Numbered from the stretch's first letter, positions 48,962 to 60,029 are shown. The stretch: 64,000 bases of DNA from Porites lobata (GCA_942486035.1 CALNXK010000033.1:976501-1040500), one strand, 5' to 3'. Made by a program: numbers and translations. Notes: generated by a model not told the origin, from the sequence alone.

Positions 48962-49839
48962 CGGTGTCACAGTGATATGTGTATCCCCATACACATATCC
49001 CTAGTGATATGTGTATCCCGGGTGGGGACACCATAAACACTGATGCTCATCCACGACACAATAAGAAAATATCTTCTCTTGCTAAAGGAAATGTCGTCGA
49101 TGTCATCTAACATAACCAGTAACACAACTAGGGTTAAAACAGGAATCAAACAACATTCAAAGGTGGAATATTGTGGCGCTCGCAGAAGGGATACACATAT
49201 CACTGACCCGGCGCAGAGATATGTGTATCCCCTGTTTTTTCTTCTCTTGCTAAAGGAAATATCGTCCATATAATCCATCAGAACAACTAGTAATACAACT
49301 AGGTTTACAGGAATCAAACAACTTAAAAGGTGGATTATTATGGTGCTTGCACGGGGGGATACACATATCACCGGAGCAGCGCAGAGATATGTGCATCCCC
49401 TCTCTATTTTTTGACTTTTCGAGTTATCCCTTGCTGAATGAAATTTTGTCAGTCATACTTGTTTAAAGCGACTAGTGACATATGAATTATAATCACGTTG
49501 GATAAGGAGAGGAGCGAGAATGAATGTTTACATCAACGTTGCGGCCCACGAAGAAGTAAACTCGCCGGCAGAGACAGCTTTGCGATTATTTTGTCTCGAA
49601 TCGTTGCTCTTTTGTCGATTGTGTTGCTCGTAATCTTGAATCTTTTGTAGTCCCTTTGACGATGATTCGCAAAATTCACAAAAACAACAGAAATAAAACC
49701 GACACTTGTTTGGAGGGGTGGGGGGTAGGGGATAGACATTTCACTGGCAGCCATATTGGAGGGATACACATATCACTAGGGATATGTGTACGGGGATACG
49801 CATATCACGGGGATACACATATCACTGTGACACCGGGAT
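48962..49839. mobile_element. 878-bp TIR element with internal direct repeats
   Basis: CCGGTGTCACAGTGATATGTG at the left is inverted as CACATATCACTGTGACACCGG at the right. GATACACATATCAC or its inverse recurs about nine times. Two diverged copies of a block of roughly 180 bp (TTCTCTTGCTAAAGGAAAT) lie inside. No transposase frame and no clear target duplication. Confidence 0.85.
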
Positions 49840-50090
49840 GCTCCGGCTGATTTTCCTATTATTTGATAGCATAGACAAAGCCGTTTCCCTATAGTCTGAA
49901 CAATCAACAAAAAATAAGCTCGATGAGTTGAAGAAATTTGGTAATTTCTCTTTCCCACCATCAAGGCTTTCAGTGTCGTGTCTATGGTTTTAAATCATGT
50001 GATATTGGGAATTCGACAGTGCACGAAAATCCATGCTCAACAATGTGCAAAGATTAAAACGGTGTGTGTTGGTTTTTGTACTCAACTTAC

Positions 50091-50248
50091 CGTATCGTAG
50101 AATTCCCTTAATGGAATTCCTAGACGTGGTGCAATTCCATCGCCTATTTCTGAACTGCCACTGGCACTCGTCGACGGAAGTTTTCATTCGCGCCAGAAAA
50201 GTCGAGATGAGTTTTATAATAGGCTTAGACTTGCAAAAGTCCGCCGTT
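50091..50248 (-). pseudogene. Isolated Wnt-family exon (relic or partial gene)
   Basis: A minus-strand 158-nt exon between TTTCAAAG and GTAAGT codes 52 residues. FCKSKPIIKLIS, then VDECQWQFRNRRWNCTT and SIKGILRYG match the N-terminal third of secreted Wnt ligands, including two conserved cysteines of the ECQ...RWNC block. The end in G before GTAAGT would suit the usual GTRE that follows in Wnts. The frame is fully open. I find no signal-peptide exon upstream and no later Wnt exon down to 46.4 kb, so I call it a relic; a gene split by a very long intron is the alternative. Confidence 0.75.
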
Positions 50249-50643
50249 CTTTGAAAGAAGACAAGAACGACCGCGTTTTCTTACACACGCTATTTGGGTC
50301 TTGTTGCAATGACGTCTCGAGTGACCTGTGCATTAGCCTGTGCCAGGCTCTCAGATAGTATAGTGGGGACGGATTAAACGAGCAAAGCGAAAATAAGACG
50401 CGCGCGACTTGGGAAAGGGGGCGGTGGCGGCGGGAAAAGCTTCCGCGCGTTTTTTTCATTTCTTTTTACTGAACGACTTTTCACCACTATCTCGGAGCCT
50501 GGAACAGGCTACCTGTGCATTGATGATTAAAGGTAGTATATGTTTAGTAATCTACTAAGCCAAGTAGTATGGGGATTATTAAACCGCGGATTTCTTTGGT
50601 GTCATAATTCTCTTTCCCGCGATCAAGGCTTTCACTCTCCTGT

Positions 50644-50864
50644 AGCCTGCGTAGCAGGCGCTTGGATATAGTGGGCACAAGAAAAAACGGGCGCGCGAGA
50701 AGGAGACACGCGAGGGGAAGCTCCCTCACCCCTTGCGTGTCTCCCTCGCGCGTGCCCGTTCTCTCTTTCGCCCGCTACTTCCAAGCGCACCCCTTGCGTG
50801 TCTCCCTCGCGCGTGCCCGTTCTCTCTTTCGCCCGCTACTTCCAAGCGCCTGCTACGCAGGCTA
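50644..50864. mobile_element. MITE with TAGCCTGCGTAGCAGGCGC ends and an internal 80-bp duplication
   Basis: TAGCCTGCGTAGCAGGCGCT is inverted exactly at the right end. Inside, a block from ACCCCTTGCGTGTCTCCC to CTTCCAAGCGC occurs twice in tandem, about 79 bp apart, so the right arm is doubled. A fragment of the same family is at 51487-51520. Confidence 0.88.
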
Positions 50865-50931
50865 ACTCTTGTGCACGTGGTCATCAGACTTAACCAGGTG
50901 CAAAGATTGAAACGGCCTTTGCTCAACTTAC

Positions 50932-50969
50932 CGTATCGTAGAGGTTTGGATTTGCAAAATTCCGCCGTT
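50932..50969 (-). pseudogene. Wnt exon duplicate 2, internal in-frame deletion
   Basis: Between the same acceptor and donor as at 50091-50248 there remain 38 nt coding TAEFCKSKP joined to LRY. Exactly 120 nt (40 codons) are missing, including the ECQ..RWNC core. The sequence upstream of the acceptor (CGAGACGTCATTGCAACAAG) is also shared, showing a genomic duplication rather than a processed copy. Confidence 0.78.
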
Positions 50970-51353
50970 CTTTGAAATTTTTTTCCACACAACATTTGGG
51001 TCTTGTTGCAATGACGTCTCGAGTGGCCTGTTAAAAGGTACTGCTTGGGTAAATAACAAATAAAAAGACACTCGGTAAACGAAGCTTCACGGCTCCGCTC
51101 AAAGAACAGTTATCAATGAACGAGAAGAGGAGAGTGTAAGTGCAGGGAGTAGAATTAATATGCTCTATAAACAGATGAAATGCTCCTCGACGCTGATTAG
51201 TTTCTCCGTTCCAACAGATAGTTTGACTCTCGTCCTCATTTTAAGTCAATTCGGAACTACTCAAACAGAGCTTTCGATCTCGAGTTTTTAAATTGTGTGA
51301 TACGCATGAAGTTAACTGATGGCTATGGCTTGTTGGTTTTGAGCTCAACTTAC

Positions 51354-51386
51354 CGTATCGTAAAATTTCCTTAATGGAGTTCTTAG
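51354..51386 (-). pseudogene. Wnt exon duplicate 3, 5' truncated
   Basis: Keeps only NSIKEILRY before a GTAAGT donor with the same TTGAG intron start. The 5' part is replaced at about 51387 by sequence starting GGCCTGTTTACATAAGG, which looks like a transposon end. Confidence 0.72.
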
Positions 51387-51535
51387 GGCCTGTTTACATA
51401 AGGTGAGCAAAGCCCGAACCGGGCTGCCTCGGCTCTTCAATACCTTAACAGGAGCCGAGCCAGCTGGCTCGCCATCATGCAAAAAGGTAGCCTGCGTAGC
51501 AGGCCCGGGGTAGCAGGCTAGAAAAAAGGCCCTAA
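51387..51535. mobile_element. Composite transposon fragments
   Basis: GGGCCTGTTTACATAAGG...GAGCCGAGCCAGCTGGCTCG, then a piece of the TAGCCTGCGTAGCAGGC family, then AAAAAAGGCCCTAAATAAG, which echoes the left end. Nested insertion is the simplest reading. Confidence 0.55.
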
Positions 51536-51941
51536 ATAAGAGATTTCACGAATGCTTGTCTTGTGACCAAAACAAATGTTGCGTGACTGTCCGGTTTATC
51601 TCTTCCCGGGAAGCGGGGGCGGGAGGTAGTATACCCTTTTCAGGCTCCCCAGCACTTTAAAACGAAATTGTGAGAAGAAAGGCAAGAGAACGAATTTGTT
51701 CTTCTTTGTCCCGCACGCTGCAAAGGAACAATTCTAACCCGAGAAATTTGCATTTCTTTGATTTCTTTTTAAAGACACATGTAGACGTTCAACGATGGAT
51801 AATTAGACTTGCTGGAAGGCTGTTCTTTCGGGATCAGGGGACGCTGAACCTGAAAAGTACTGAGAACGGTTTGTGTATCCACAAGGCAGAATGAGCTAAG
51901 TTAGATCATTCTCTCTTGGTATCCATCAAAAGTCTCCGCCA

Positions 51942-52764
51942 ATGGCAGCTGCTGCTGATCCACATGACGTGCTTTGTTCAACGGATGGAAAAGAAAATTT
52001 TATACGCCTCACCCGACTTTTAATAAGTGGAGGCACGACTCTTTTAAGGGAAACGTTTGACATGATTATTTCACCAAGTACACTTCCAACAACCTTGAAC
52101 AATTCTAGTACGAAAGCACAGCTTAAGACAGCGAAACTTACCAAGCCACAATGGGACTGTCTTTACCCCTCTCCAGGGCTGTACGGCAGGTCGACAGATT
52201 TTGATGTCACCTTGCTATTTCGTTTGCTCAGGACAATATGCAACCTCGCCCCTCCAACCACAGGATGGGATGCGATACCAGCCACTACAGACCACAGTTT
52301 AACTGCAGATTTGGTCAGAATAAAACATTACCGAAACTCAGTCTATGGACACGTGAACCAAGGCATGTCAATAACTGATGACGAGTTTTTGACACTTTGG
52401 AAGGAAATTAGCGACGCTCTAGTCCGGATTGCCGGGCAAATCAGCCCTATAACGAAAACTGAATGGCAAGTAGCTATCGATAAGTTTTTAACAGATCCTC
52501 TCACTGTAGAGCATGAGCGGCATGTTGTTGAATTGGAGATGTGGTATCAAAGTGATACGGAAGTCAAAAAAAGCATAGAGGAACTAAAAATAGCAGTTTC
52601 AGAGGACATCAAAGGCATCAAAGATCATCTAGAGCGGGATGTAACTCAAGAAGGCATTGACCGTTTGGAGAGAAGGGTTCAAGATCTACAAACTCAAGTG
52701 GAAAAGGTGAATCAGTCTATAGACAGACTTAACTCTCCAGCGGGCTTGTGCTCACCGTCAAGAG
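51942..52764 (+). CDS. HEPN-TRADD-Ubl gene exon 1 (HEPN domain, coiled coil)
   Basis: 274 codons plus one base to donor GTAACT at 52765. Contains KPQWDCLYPSPGLYG, DVTLLFRLLRTICNL and KHYRNSVYGH, hallmark strings of the DZIP3-like HEPN family. The coding run ends with a heptad-like RLERRVQDLQTQVEKVNQSI. Confidence 0.92.
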
Positions 52765-55700
52765 GTAACTGAATTATTTAACACCCTGTGTAATGTCACG
52801 TACGCGGTTTTAGAAAGTCCTAGACGAATACACTCTTCAGCTCTAAACCTAATCTCTATTTTGAGGTCACGGTCATTATTGTCTATGTCCAAATGAAATT
52901 TTTTTTATCTTCACCTGTGTTAAACGTTCCGCATAGTTAAGTATTTCCTCTCTTTTTATCTGTGAATCTCTTTAACACACGGAAGAGGAAAAATGCCCTA
53001 TCCGCGTCTTCGTGTTTTGATTCACTGTTAGTTTGGTCAAACTTGTAGTAAGCGGTCAACCTATATTAATTGGTCGATTGACCATTTCCCTGTGGATTAA
53101 AGTTTGTTATATCAAGTAAATGGTTATTTTAGTATTAATGGAGCTCTGCTCTTAGGCGTGGTTAAAAGTTGACATCTTAACGCTTTCACTGCTTTAGTGG
53201 CCAATAATATAGTAACAAAAAAAATTTCAAAGGTAGAATAATTCTTATTCTAATTCTCCATCTATACTGGACTGATCAACAACTGTGGAGACTATCATTT
53301 TAGCTTCCACTGATGTTAACATGACAAATAAAAACATGGATTTGACATGACTAGTGGTCGAGACAAGAGTATACACGCTTGTTCAATCGTTTATTGTTCC
53401 GTTTACTTTTTTTTCGTTAACGATGACTCGTGATCAGAGAAGAGATGGCTACATTCTCGGCGGACTACCCTGGCTGGTTTTTTTTCTTGGCTTGAACCTG
53501 AAAGTCTAACTCAGTATTTCTTTTTCAGCCAACGTAACAGCTCTTCTACGACTTTGGCTTAATTGTGAGAGGTTGGCAGGACCTTCTTCTCCAAGTGGAG
53601 TGTTCCAAGAAGCTGTGATCCAGGGATCCACAGGCATTACCCTTGTCTCAGATCAGCCACAAACCGGCTTTGCGAGAGGTACACAAGAGGAGGCTCTAAA
53701 CACGCAGAAACCCGAAGGAGTGGTCCAGGGGATGGCCGTAGCACATACACCTGTCAGCCCAAATATGCCACAAGGTTTGGTTACAAGGGATGTACGAGAG
53801 GGCCCTCCATCAGTGGTACGGGAACTTCCAGGAGTGGTACAAGGAGCGCCGTTAGTAGATCCTGTCCCCTCAAGTCAACCACAAGTAACGACTACATCTC
53901 AGTCTACCCAAGAAGTGTTGGATATGATTGCGTCAAAGTACTTTCAGAAACTTGACCCATCAACACCTGAAGATTTCAATGGTTTTATAGAGTACATGGA
54001 AAAGGTACGCAAAGTGATTATTGCTGATGTTAAAACAGGAAGCTTGATTATCACTGTTGAATGCAGTTCTCTCCAAATCCTTGACGAACTGTGGATAGAC
54101 TACAAAACAGGTCACCTTAATGAAATGGCACAGAAATACCTTGTGACAGAAGACGTTCTTAAAGCGTTTGGGCTAACAGAGCTGAAACTGAAGACATCGA
54201 TCGTGGAGGAGGAGTACAGAGCTTGTCGCGAGGTTTTCTTAACGAGTTTAGGTAAGTACTCTGGTACTTAAAAAGTAACACTTTGATGAGTTTGATCAGT
54301 TTCACACTCACAGTCAAATAACCAGACATTAAATGTAGTTCTAACTTTTTAAGCAAGTGAACAGACTCATAAGCTTTATATAATGTGCTGCGTAGCTCTG
54401 TGAAACAAACAATGGAACAGAAAATTGGCTGTGGGGTTGAAATAACCCATAACCTCTCTAAGCGTTAGCCCTAGAAAAGGGAATCAGGGGACCACACGAG
54501 GCAAAGAATCGTCTGGCTTCGTAGTGTAGTTGGTTATTTTGTTGACTCTAACATCCGTGACCTGTACTTGTTTTCCAGTCGTTTTCACTCAGGACCCGAA
54601 CCCCAAATCATTTTCCCCTGCCATGACCCGCGACTATGTAGAGCGACGGGGGAACTAATCCGGAGGTCTTGATGGGTCGAATCCAACCACGGTCAAAATA
54701 TGTCTTTTTTTTGTCTCGTGTGGTCCACTAATTCCCCTTTACTACTGGGCCAAACGCTCAGTGGGTTTTTTGGGTTGCTTGTAGCACATGAATTTTCACT
54801 AAAGTTAATTCTCTATTCCATCACAAGACTCACAACCAGTTATCAGTGAGCTTTAGTTAACATGTGACGATTTGTGTTCCAGTATTTTGTTCATGACACT
54901 GGGCTTTTAACAGTTAAGATTTCTTTTATATGGAGAACAACTGAAGCCAGGTTTGCGGTAATCCTCGGATACTGACAACAAACAAATCATTAGCTGTCTT
55001 AGTAACTTGATAACTAGCCCTGGATTTGCGCTAATCGTCTTTCAAACATCTCGGTCCTGTACTATTACTTAAAAAAAGAAGATCAATGATGTCGTCCACA
55101 AGCTGACAGATCACATACATAACCGTTAACGTTCAGCCTCCTTTAGCACTGCCTCATCATTGATTAACTCCTTTATTTTTATACATACCAGTAAATGACG
55201 AACAAGCAGTGAGAAGGTTTGCGGATCTTGACGCATCTGAGGGAAGCAAACAAGAAACCTCTGATCAAAAGACAACTCGCGAAGAACCTGTTCTGAATAA
55301 GGACACTAAGCGCAGTTCTGCTAGTGAAGGCATGGAAATCTTCGTAAAGATGCTAACTGGAAAGATCACTAAAATAGGCGTTGAGGAAAGCGATTTCATT
55401 GAAGATGTGAAGGAAAAGCTTTACCACCTTGAAGGGATTCCTACTGACCAGCAACGTCTTATGTTTTCTGGCAGAGAATTGATTGATGGCAACTCCTTGA
55501 AGGACTGCAACATCCAAAACAAATCTATGATATTCTTGGTCTTACGTCTTCGGGATAGTTTCGAAATTTCCATTAGAACCCTGGCTGGAAGGACCATTTC
55601 ATTACCTGTTGAATCAGCCGATTCTGTCCAGATTGTAAAAGCAAAAGTTTATGACAAGGTGGGTGTTCCCCCTGATCAGCAACGTTTCGTTTATGGTGGT

Positions 55701-56267
55701 AGGCTACTTGAAAACACTCGTTCTCTAAGCTACTACAAAATTAAGAACAAATCAACTTTACAGTTGGTGGTTAAACGCCAGGACACCATATTCATTCGAA
55801 TAAATGTTGAGAATCCCTTCACTGAGGATCCCATCACGTTCTCGGTAGAATTCGACGCAAATGACACCATTGAGAACATAAAAGCAAAAATTCGAGACAA
55901 GGAAGGCGTTCCGCCAGAACAACAACATCTCACGTTTGCTGGAAGGGAACTGGAAGACCATTGTACTCTAAATGACTATAGAATTCAAAAGGAGTCAACA
56001 TTAAACTTGGATCTAAAACTGCCAAATGTCGTGCAGATTGTCGTTAAGATGCCTGCTGGAAAAACGATAAAATTGAACATGGAATCGAATTGTTCAATCG
56101 ACGCTTTGAAGCAAAAAATTATGGAGAAAGAAGGAACGTCAACCGAACAACAACGCCTTTTTTGTGGAGGCGAGGAGCTCGAAAGTGGTCGTACTCTTAA
56201 TGACTACAAGATATCTAGCGGATCAACTGAATATTTGATTTCGTGTAAGTTATTGGAGAAGAAGTAG
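51942..56267 (+). CDS. DZIP3-like HEPN / TRADD-N / tetra-ubiquitin-like protein (3 exons)
   Basis: Coding exons 51942-52764, 53529-54251 and 55192-56267 join in phase 1 at GT-AG sites to give 873 residues. Residues 15-165 match the DZIP3-type HEPN domain, with R131..H137 in RNSVYGH fitting the R-x(4-6)-H motif of HEPN ribonucleases. Residues 205-265 are predicted coiled coil. Residues 290-400 are a low-complexity Pro/Gln/Val linker. Residues 400-511 match the TRADD-N-like domain found in cnidarian immune-type proteins. Four ubiquitin-like repeats follow at about 563-636, 639-711, 714-791 and 796-867; none ends in Gly-Gly, so they should not be cleaved or conjugated like polyubiquitin. Role inferred: an innate-immune or death-signalling scaffold, possibly with RNase activity. 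Start is the first ATG before the domain, as in related proteins I recall. Confidence 0.9.
52765..53528. other. Intron 1 of the HEPN-TRADD-Ubl gene
   Basis: 764-bp AT-rich intron with donor GTAACT and acceptor TTTCTTTTTCAG. No repeat or nested gene seen. Confidence 0.85.
53529..54251 (+). CDS. HEPN-TRADD-Ubl gene exon 2 (linker, TRADD-N-like domain)
   Basis: Starts ANVTALLRLWLNCERLAG in the frame set by exon 1. The linker repeats VVQG/VVRE-type phrases (EGVVQG, PGVVQG). The domain reads SKYFQKLDPSTPEDFNGFIEY, then TGSLIITVECSSLQILDELW, then EYRACREVFL. Donor GTAAGT. Confidence 0.92.
54252..55191. other. Intron 2 of the HEPN-TRADD-Ubl gene
   Basis: 940-bp intron ending in TATTTTTATACATACCAG. 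It contains the inverted-repeat element at 54434-54780. Confidence 0.85.
54434..54780. mobile_element. TIR element with pol III-like boxes in intron 2
   Basis: GGACCACACGAGGCAAA on the left and TTTGTCTCGTGTGGTCC (with insert) on the right form strong inverted arms that extend outward to AACCCATAACC / GGTTTTTTGGGTT. The interior has an A-box-like TAGTGTAGTTGG at 54530 and a B-box-like GGGTCGAATCC at 54673, too far apart for a tRNA, so possibly a decayed SINE inside a MITE. Confidence 0.7.
55192..56267 (+). CDS. HEPN-TRADD-Ubl gene exon 3 (four ubiquitin-like repeats)
   Basis: Two bases complete a Val codon; 357 residues follow, to TAG at 56265-56267. Each repeat has the ubiquitin pattern of a hydrophobic first strand, K-x-K-I/V helix, DQQRL-type turn, and G-x-x-L...L-x-D/Y..I. 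The repeats end in LRLRD, VVKRQ, LDLKL and ISCKL, so the Gly-Gly tail is lost in all four. They are well diverged from each other, unlike a polyubiquitin gene kept uniform by concerted evolution. Confidence 0.93.
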
Positions 56268-57505
56268 ACCACAAAATATTTTTTCATTGCTAAAATGTAT
56301 CATCATAAAAATCGAAATTATGTTTTTCCCATGACCATATAACTCTTATTACTCTAATGGCCTCGTGACTTGGATGGTGATGAGCCGGCAGTTCCAGCTT
56401 TGGCTGAACAGGGTATCAGAATTTTGTGCTATAGACTCGAATGATGAAAAGAACTAAGCAGTGGCGGATCCAGGGGGAGGGGACCGGGAGGGCGAGCTAC
56501 CCCTTATTTTTAGACCAAACTGAGGCCCGAAGAGACCGCCCCCCTTATCTCAGGGTCTGCATGACCGCCCCCCCCCTGCTTATCTCAATTTCTGGATCCG
56601 GCACAGCTAACCAGGCGACCATCAAGATGTTTCATACTAGAGATTGAGCCAACCCTTCATCCTGACTAAAATTTTCGCTCACAGCGTAGAATGATTACAA
56701 ATAGCCTCATTCAGTTCGTAAACGGTCAGTGCTATCGTTAGGCTACTTTAGTAACATATCGGCAAACGTTTTTGAATGAAGACTTGAGGATCGCCGGGGA
56801 AGGATGACGATGCTGCAAAAAGTCAGTCCCACGTTCAATCTCGTTCGCAGGACTCTTCCCTCAGATATTGGAATTTTGTGGGGATACCTCTTAGAAAAAG
56901 GCGACCCAGGTTTTTACTCTCTTGAATGAATGATATGACTATGGTACAACTAAACTCACTTTATGATTCCACCTTATTAGTCATTAGTTATAAGGCAAAT
57001 TTAGGTCCGAGAAAAGTAGTTACATGTACATATAGCATATTTTTGTTTGTTTGTTTGTTTTTGTCGTCAGTCGTCGTTGTTGTCTTTTCTTTAAAAAAGA
57101 AAAATTCTGTGTTTTCGATAAAAAAAAACTGTTAAAAAACTACTGAGATTAGGCCGCTGCTCGCGCTCGGTTAGCTCGGTTGAAATAGCGCCGGTTTGCG
57201 AAGCTGCTAAGCTGGAGAGGGCCCCAGTCTATACCTCGGCTGGTAGGATCATTCTGGCTGTAATTTTTAAGAGATCTTAGTTCAGTTGATCGCGTCATGG
57301 GAAGGTGAAGTTTAGCCGATGGCCTTGTCTCCTTCATCGTTCCTTTATCAGTGAACTCGAAGGGGACGTTAAAGAACCGTCCACTCTACTGTTGGAAAAA
57401 AAGGGGAAGTCTCCCAAGTGGTGGGGTCGACCTTTTCTTCTGTTATCACTTCATTTAATATACAACTATCTCCCGAAGCGCCGAGGTATATATCTGGCGC
57501 TATAA

Positions 57506-57549
<44 letters not shown>

Positions 57550-57690
57550 TTGGATAAAAATCAAAAAGAAACTTTTTGTGAAAAATAAGACGTCACTTAG
57601 TTAGAGTTTGTTTACGTTGCATTTGACAGTGTTTCGGGTATCATTTTTTGATGATTTTGTTGCAAATTCAGCAAGAAAATTTTTTCTACC
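56268..57690. other. 3' flank of the HEPN gene, no further gene
   Basis: No AATAAA within 100 bp of the stop. Contains the MITE at 56459-56613 and a poly-pyrimidine/TTTG run near 57045-57135. No recognisable coding feature. Confidence 0.5.
56459..56613. mobile_element. hAT-like MITE with CAGTGGCGGATCC end
   Basis: CAGTGGCGGATCCAGGGGG at the left, CTGGATCCGGCACAG near the right, sharing TTATTTTTAGACCAAACTGA with the copy at 40224-40397. Confidence 0.75.
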
Positions 57691-57699
57691 TCCGAGTAA

Positions 57700-58440
57700 A
57701 CGCCGACTAGCCAAATTTTGTTTCTTTATTGGTATTCACCAGTTTCAGTTGCTAAGGATTTCGGGGTATACATTGATCAACATCTTACCTATGATGTACA
57801 TGTTGCTTAAAACAGTCTCTGGCTGCATGAACCAGTTGGTACAGTTAGGTAGAATTAAACATTTATTGGATAAGAAAACGCTTTTATTACTTATAAATAG
57901 CTTTGTTTTTAGTAAGCCTTTTTTATTGTTCCTCAGTATGGGGGAACACTTCTAAACGTAACCTACAGAAACTGCAGTTGGTACAAAATTTTGCTGCCAG
58001 AGTTGTATAGGTTTAAGGAAGTATGACCACATCTCCCAGGGAAGGAGATCTCTTAAATAGTTAGATGTTACGGAGAAGGTTCTATTTAATGACTTAAAAT
58101 GGCTTAGCTCCATATTATTTAGGTAAATATTTTATTAAACGTTCTGAATCAGCAGTTCACGACAAGAGCACAAGGGGATGTAACAATTTTGTGATCCCCC
58201 GATGTAAACTAGACTGTCAATGGGACAAAGGGCATTTTATTTTCGGGGTCCAAGGGAATGGAATGGGCTAGCTGACAATATTAAGAACACTTAAGATATT
58301 GATAGTTTTAAGCGGACACTTTTTAATAATGTGTTTCATACGAAATAAGTTTGAATATATTTTGAATAATTTTGAACGTATTTTGAATTAAATTAAAGCC
58401 CTGTTAAAGGGAGTCTCAATAAAGTATGTATGTATGTATT
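57700..58440 (+). pseudogene. Decayed LINE 3' end (non-LTR reverse transcriptase)
   Basis: In shifting frames the plus strand codes an ILLDKKTLLLLINSFVFSK-like segment, CSSVWGNTSKRNLQKLQLVQNFAARVV and a VLFNDLKMA-like piece, typical of the end of a CR1/L2-type ORF2. Stops and frameshifts throughout. It ends with AATAAAGTATGTATGTATGTA, the short tandem tail usual for such elements. Confidence 0.85.
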
Positions 58441-59230
58441 TGTTGGCGCAGTTGCTTCATTACCGCTAAAATTTCGTCGTTTGAAACTGTCGCGAAACGA
58501 GAAGCCATTTTGGATCCCGTCCCAAAACACTGACTATCCAAGGATATTCCGAGTTACAGGAGCCAATCAGAACGCACGAAAATTACATTCCACAGATTTG
58601 GTGAATACGAATATGTGTTATTGACCAAGCGTAAGGTCAAGTTGGCTGGATATTGGCCAAGTTCTTTACACATATCGTGAAAATAATGTACGTATGCTGA
58701 CGTCCGTGCGGCATTTCGCATGCGCAGGAGAAAATAAAAGGACAGAGAGTAAGACAGAGAGGGAATCTTTGGGCGTTGGCCGGGATTTGTGACTTTCACC
58801 AAAGTTATTTTTAGAGGCTGTAATTAAACGGAAGTCTAATTCATGAGACGCCCGCACATTTTAATCGATATTTAGTGTTTGAAATGTGGAGAGAATGAGT
58901 TTAATTCATCATGTCCACGCGCGACTAACTCATAGCAAACGATACAGAATGTTGTAGCGGTGACTACGAAATATCAACGAACAACAGCAATTGTTAACCA
59001 CAAGTAATGACCTATTGCATGTTTTATAGAGTAGGTCATTTTTGTAGTGAAAAATATAAGAACTCAAGAAAGAATGAGCTCATTCTTCTTGGAGAACTCT
59101 AATTTACGTTATGTTAGCTTTGTAATCCTGTCATTAGCATCAAAATTTCGTTCACTTGGACGCCGAACAGGGAATGTATGATAAAAGAATCATTAATTTT
59201 CTTGCACGAATAAAGGAAATAATAAGGAAA
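58441..59230. other. Intergenic, no gene
   Basis: Contains a CCAATCAGAACGC site near 58563 and a GAAATGCCG/GCATGCGC block near 58710. No coding evidence. Confidence 0.45.
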
Positions 59231-59405
59231 ACAAGCTAAATATTCTTAACGATGTTACCTAAGAGTAACAATCTCTGCGCACGCTTGATTGTAGACTACG
59301 ACTAGTCTCCATTTTTCGCTCAAAACAAGCTAAATATTCTTAACGATGTTACCTATAACGAGTAACAATCTCTGCGCACGCTTGATTGCAACTATATAAA
59401 TGAGC
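59231..59405. repeat. 94-bp tandem duplication ending at a TATA box
   Basis: ACAAGCTAAATATTCTTAACGATG begins at 59231 and 59325 and runs through CTCTGCGCACGCTTGATTG in both. The second copy is followed directly by ACTATATAAATGAGC (TATA at about 59392-59399). Confidence 0.85.
59392..59399 (+). promoter_or_regulatory. Candidate TATA box
   Basis: CTATATAAATG, a good consensus match, is followed by sequence with a GT donor (TTTTCTG/GTAAGT) at 59618. It may start a plus-strand transcript; no protein product is recognisable. Confidence 0.3.
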
Positions 59406-60029
59406 GTGGCGAAACAGTTTGAAAGCCGTATAAACACAATTACTGAACTTCATGCAACTTGCGAGTTTTATGGCTATTTTCTCAACTAGTGTCAAAGACC
59501 ATGCAAAACGTCCACAGAGAGGCAAAGACCAGGAACGTTTTGTCTACTGACTTTTTAGGGCCTTTGCGAGGTGTGCGAAACATGCACGGCCAAACGCAAG
59601 TAATCTTGGATTTTCTGGTAAGTCCCTTACTATGTTTTCTTGTTTTTGTCTAATTTCGTAGCAGGTACGAGTACGATCTGTGAAGGGGAATATATATTGT
59701 CGAAACTTCCCCAAAACAATGCATTTTCTCCAATCCAGAATTGGTCTCAAAGAATGCTTTGTCAGACCTTCTTTTCTAAATTTTCCCATTGCCGATGATA
59801 CAGATAACGCACTAATAACAACACAAATGATAGTGAAAGCTGCGAAATACATGCACATTACGAAATACATGCACATTTTTTGCATGGAATTACTACTAAG
59901 TACTTTTCAATGGAAAACATACGGGTTAGGGGCCCTTTCAGTTGTCTTTACTACACGTATCATCGTCTCTCTTCTCGGAAGGAGCCTCTTTTTGTCGTAG
60001 GGAGGATGGGAGAGAAAAAAGAACGCCCT

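Noticed and set aside
54530..54685. tRNA-like A and B boxes
   Set aside because: Spacing of about 140 bp rules out a tRNA gene; likely a decayed SINE inside an inverted-repeat element.
55327..56264. A standard polyubiquitin gene
   Set aside because: Repeats are strongly diverged, lack Gly-Gly ends, and are spliced to HEPN and TRADD-N exons.
59544..59885. 113-codon minus-strand frame with a hydrophobic N-terminal part
   Set aside because: No recognisable domain; the hydrophobic part comes from a short direct repeat (TACATGCACAT), and no splice or start context supports it.
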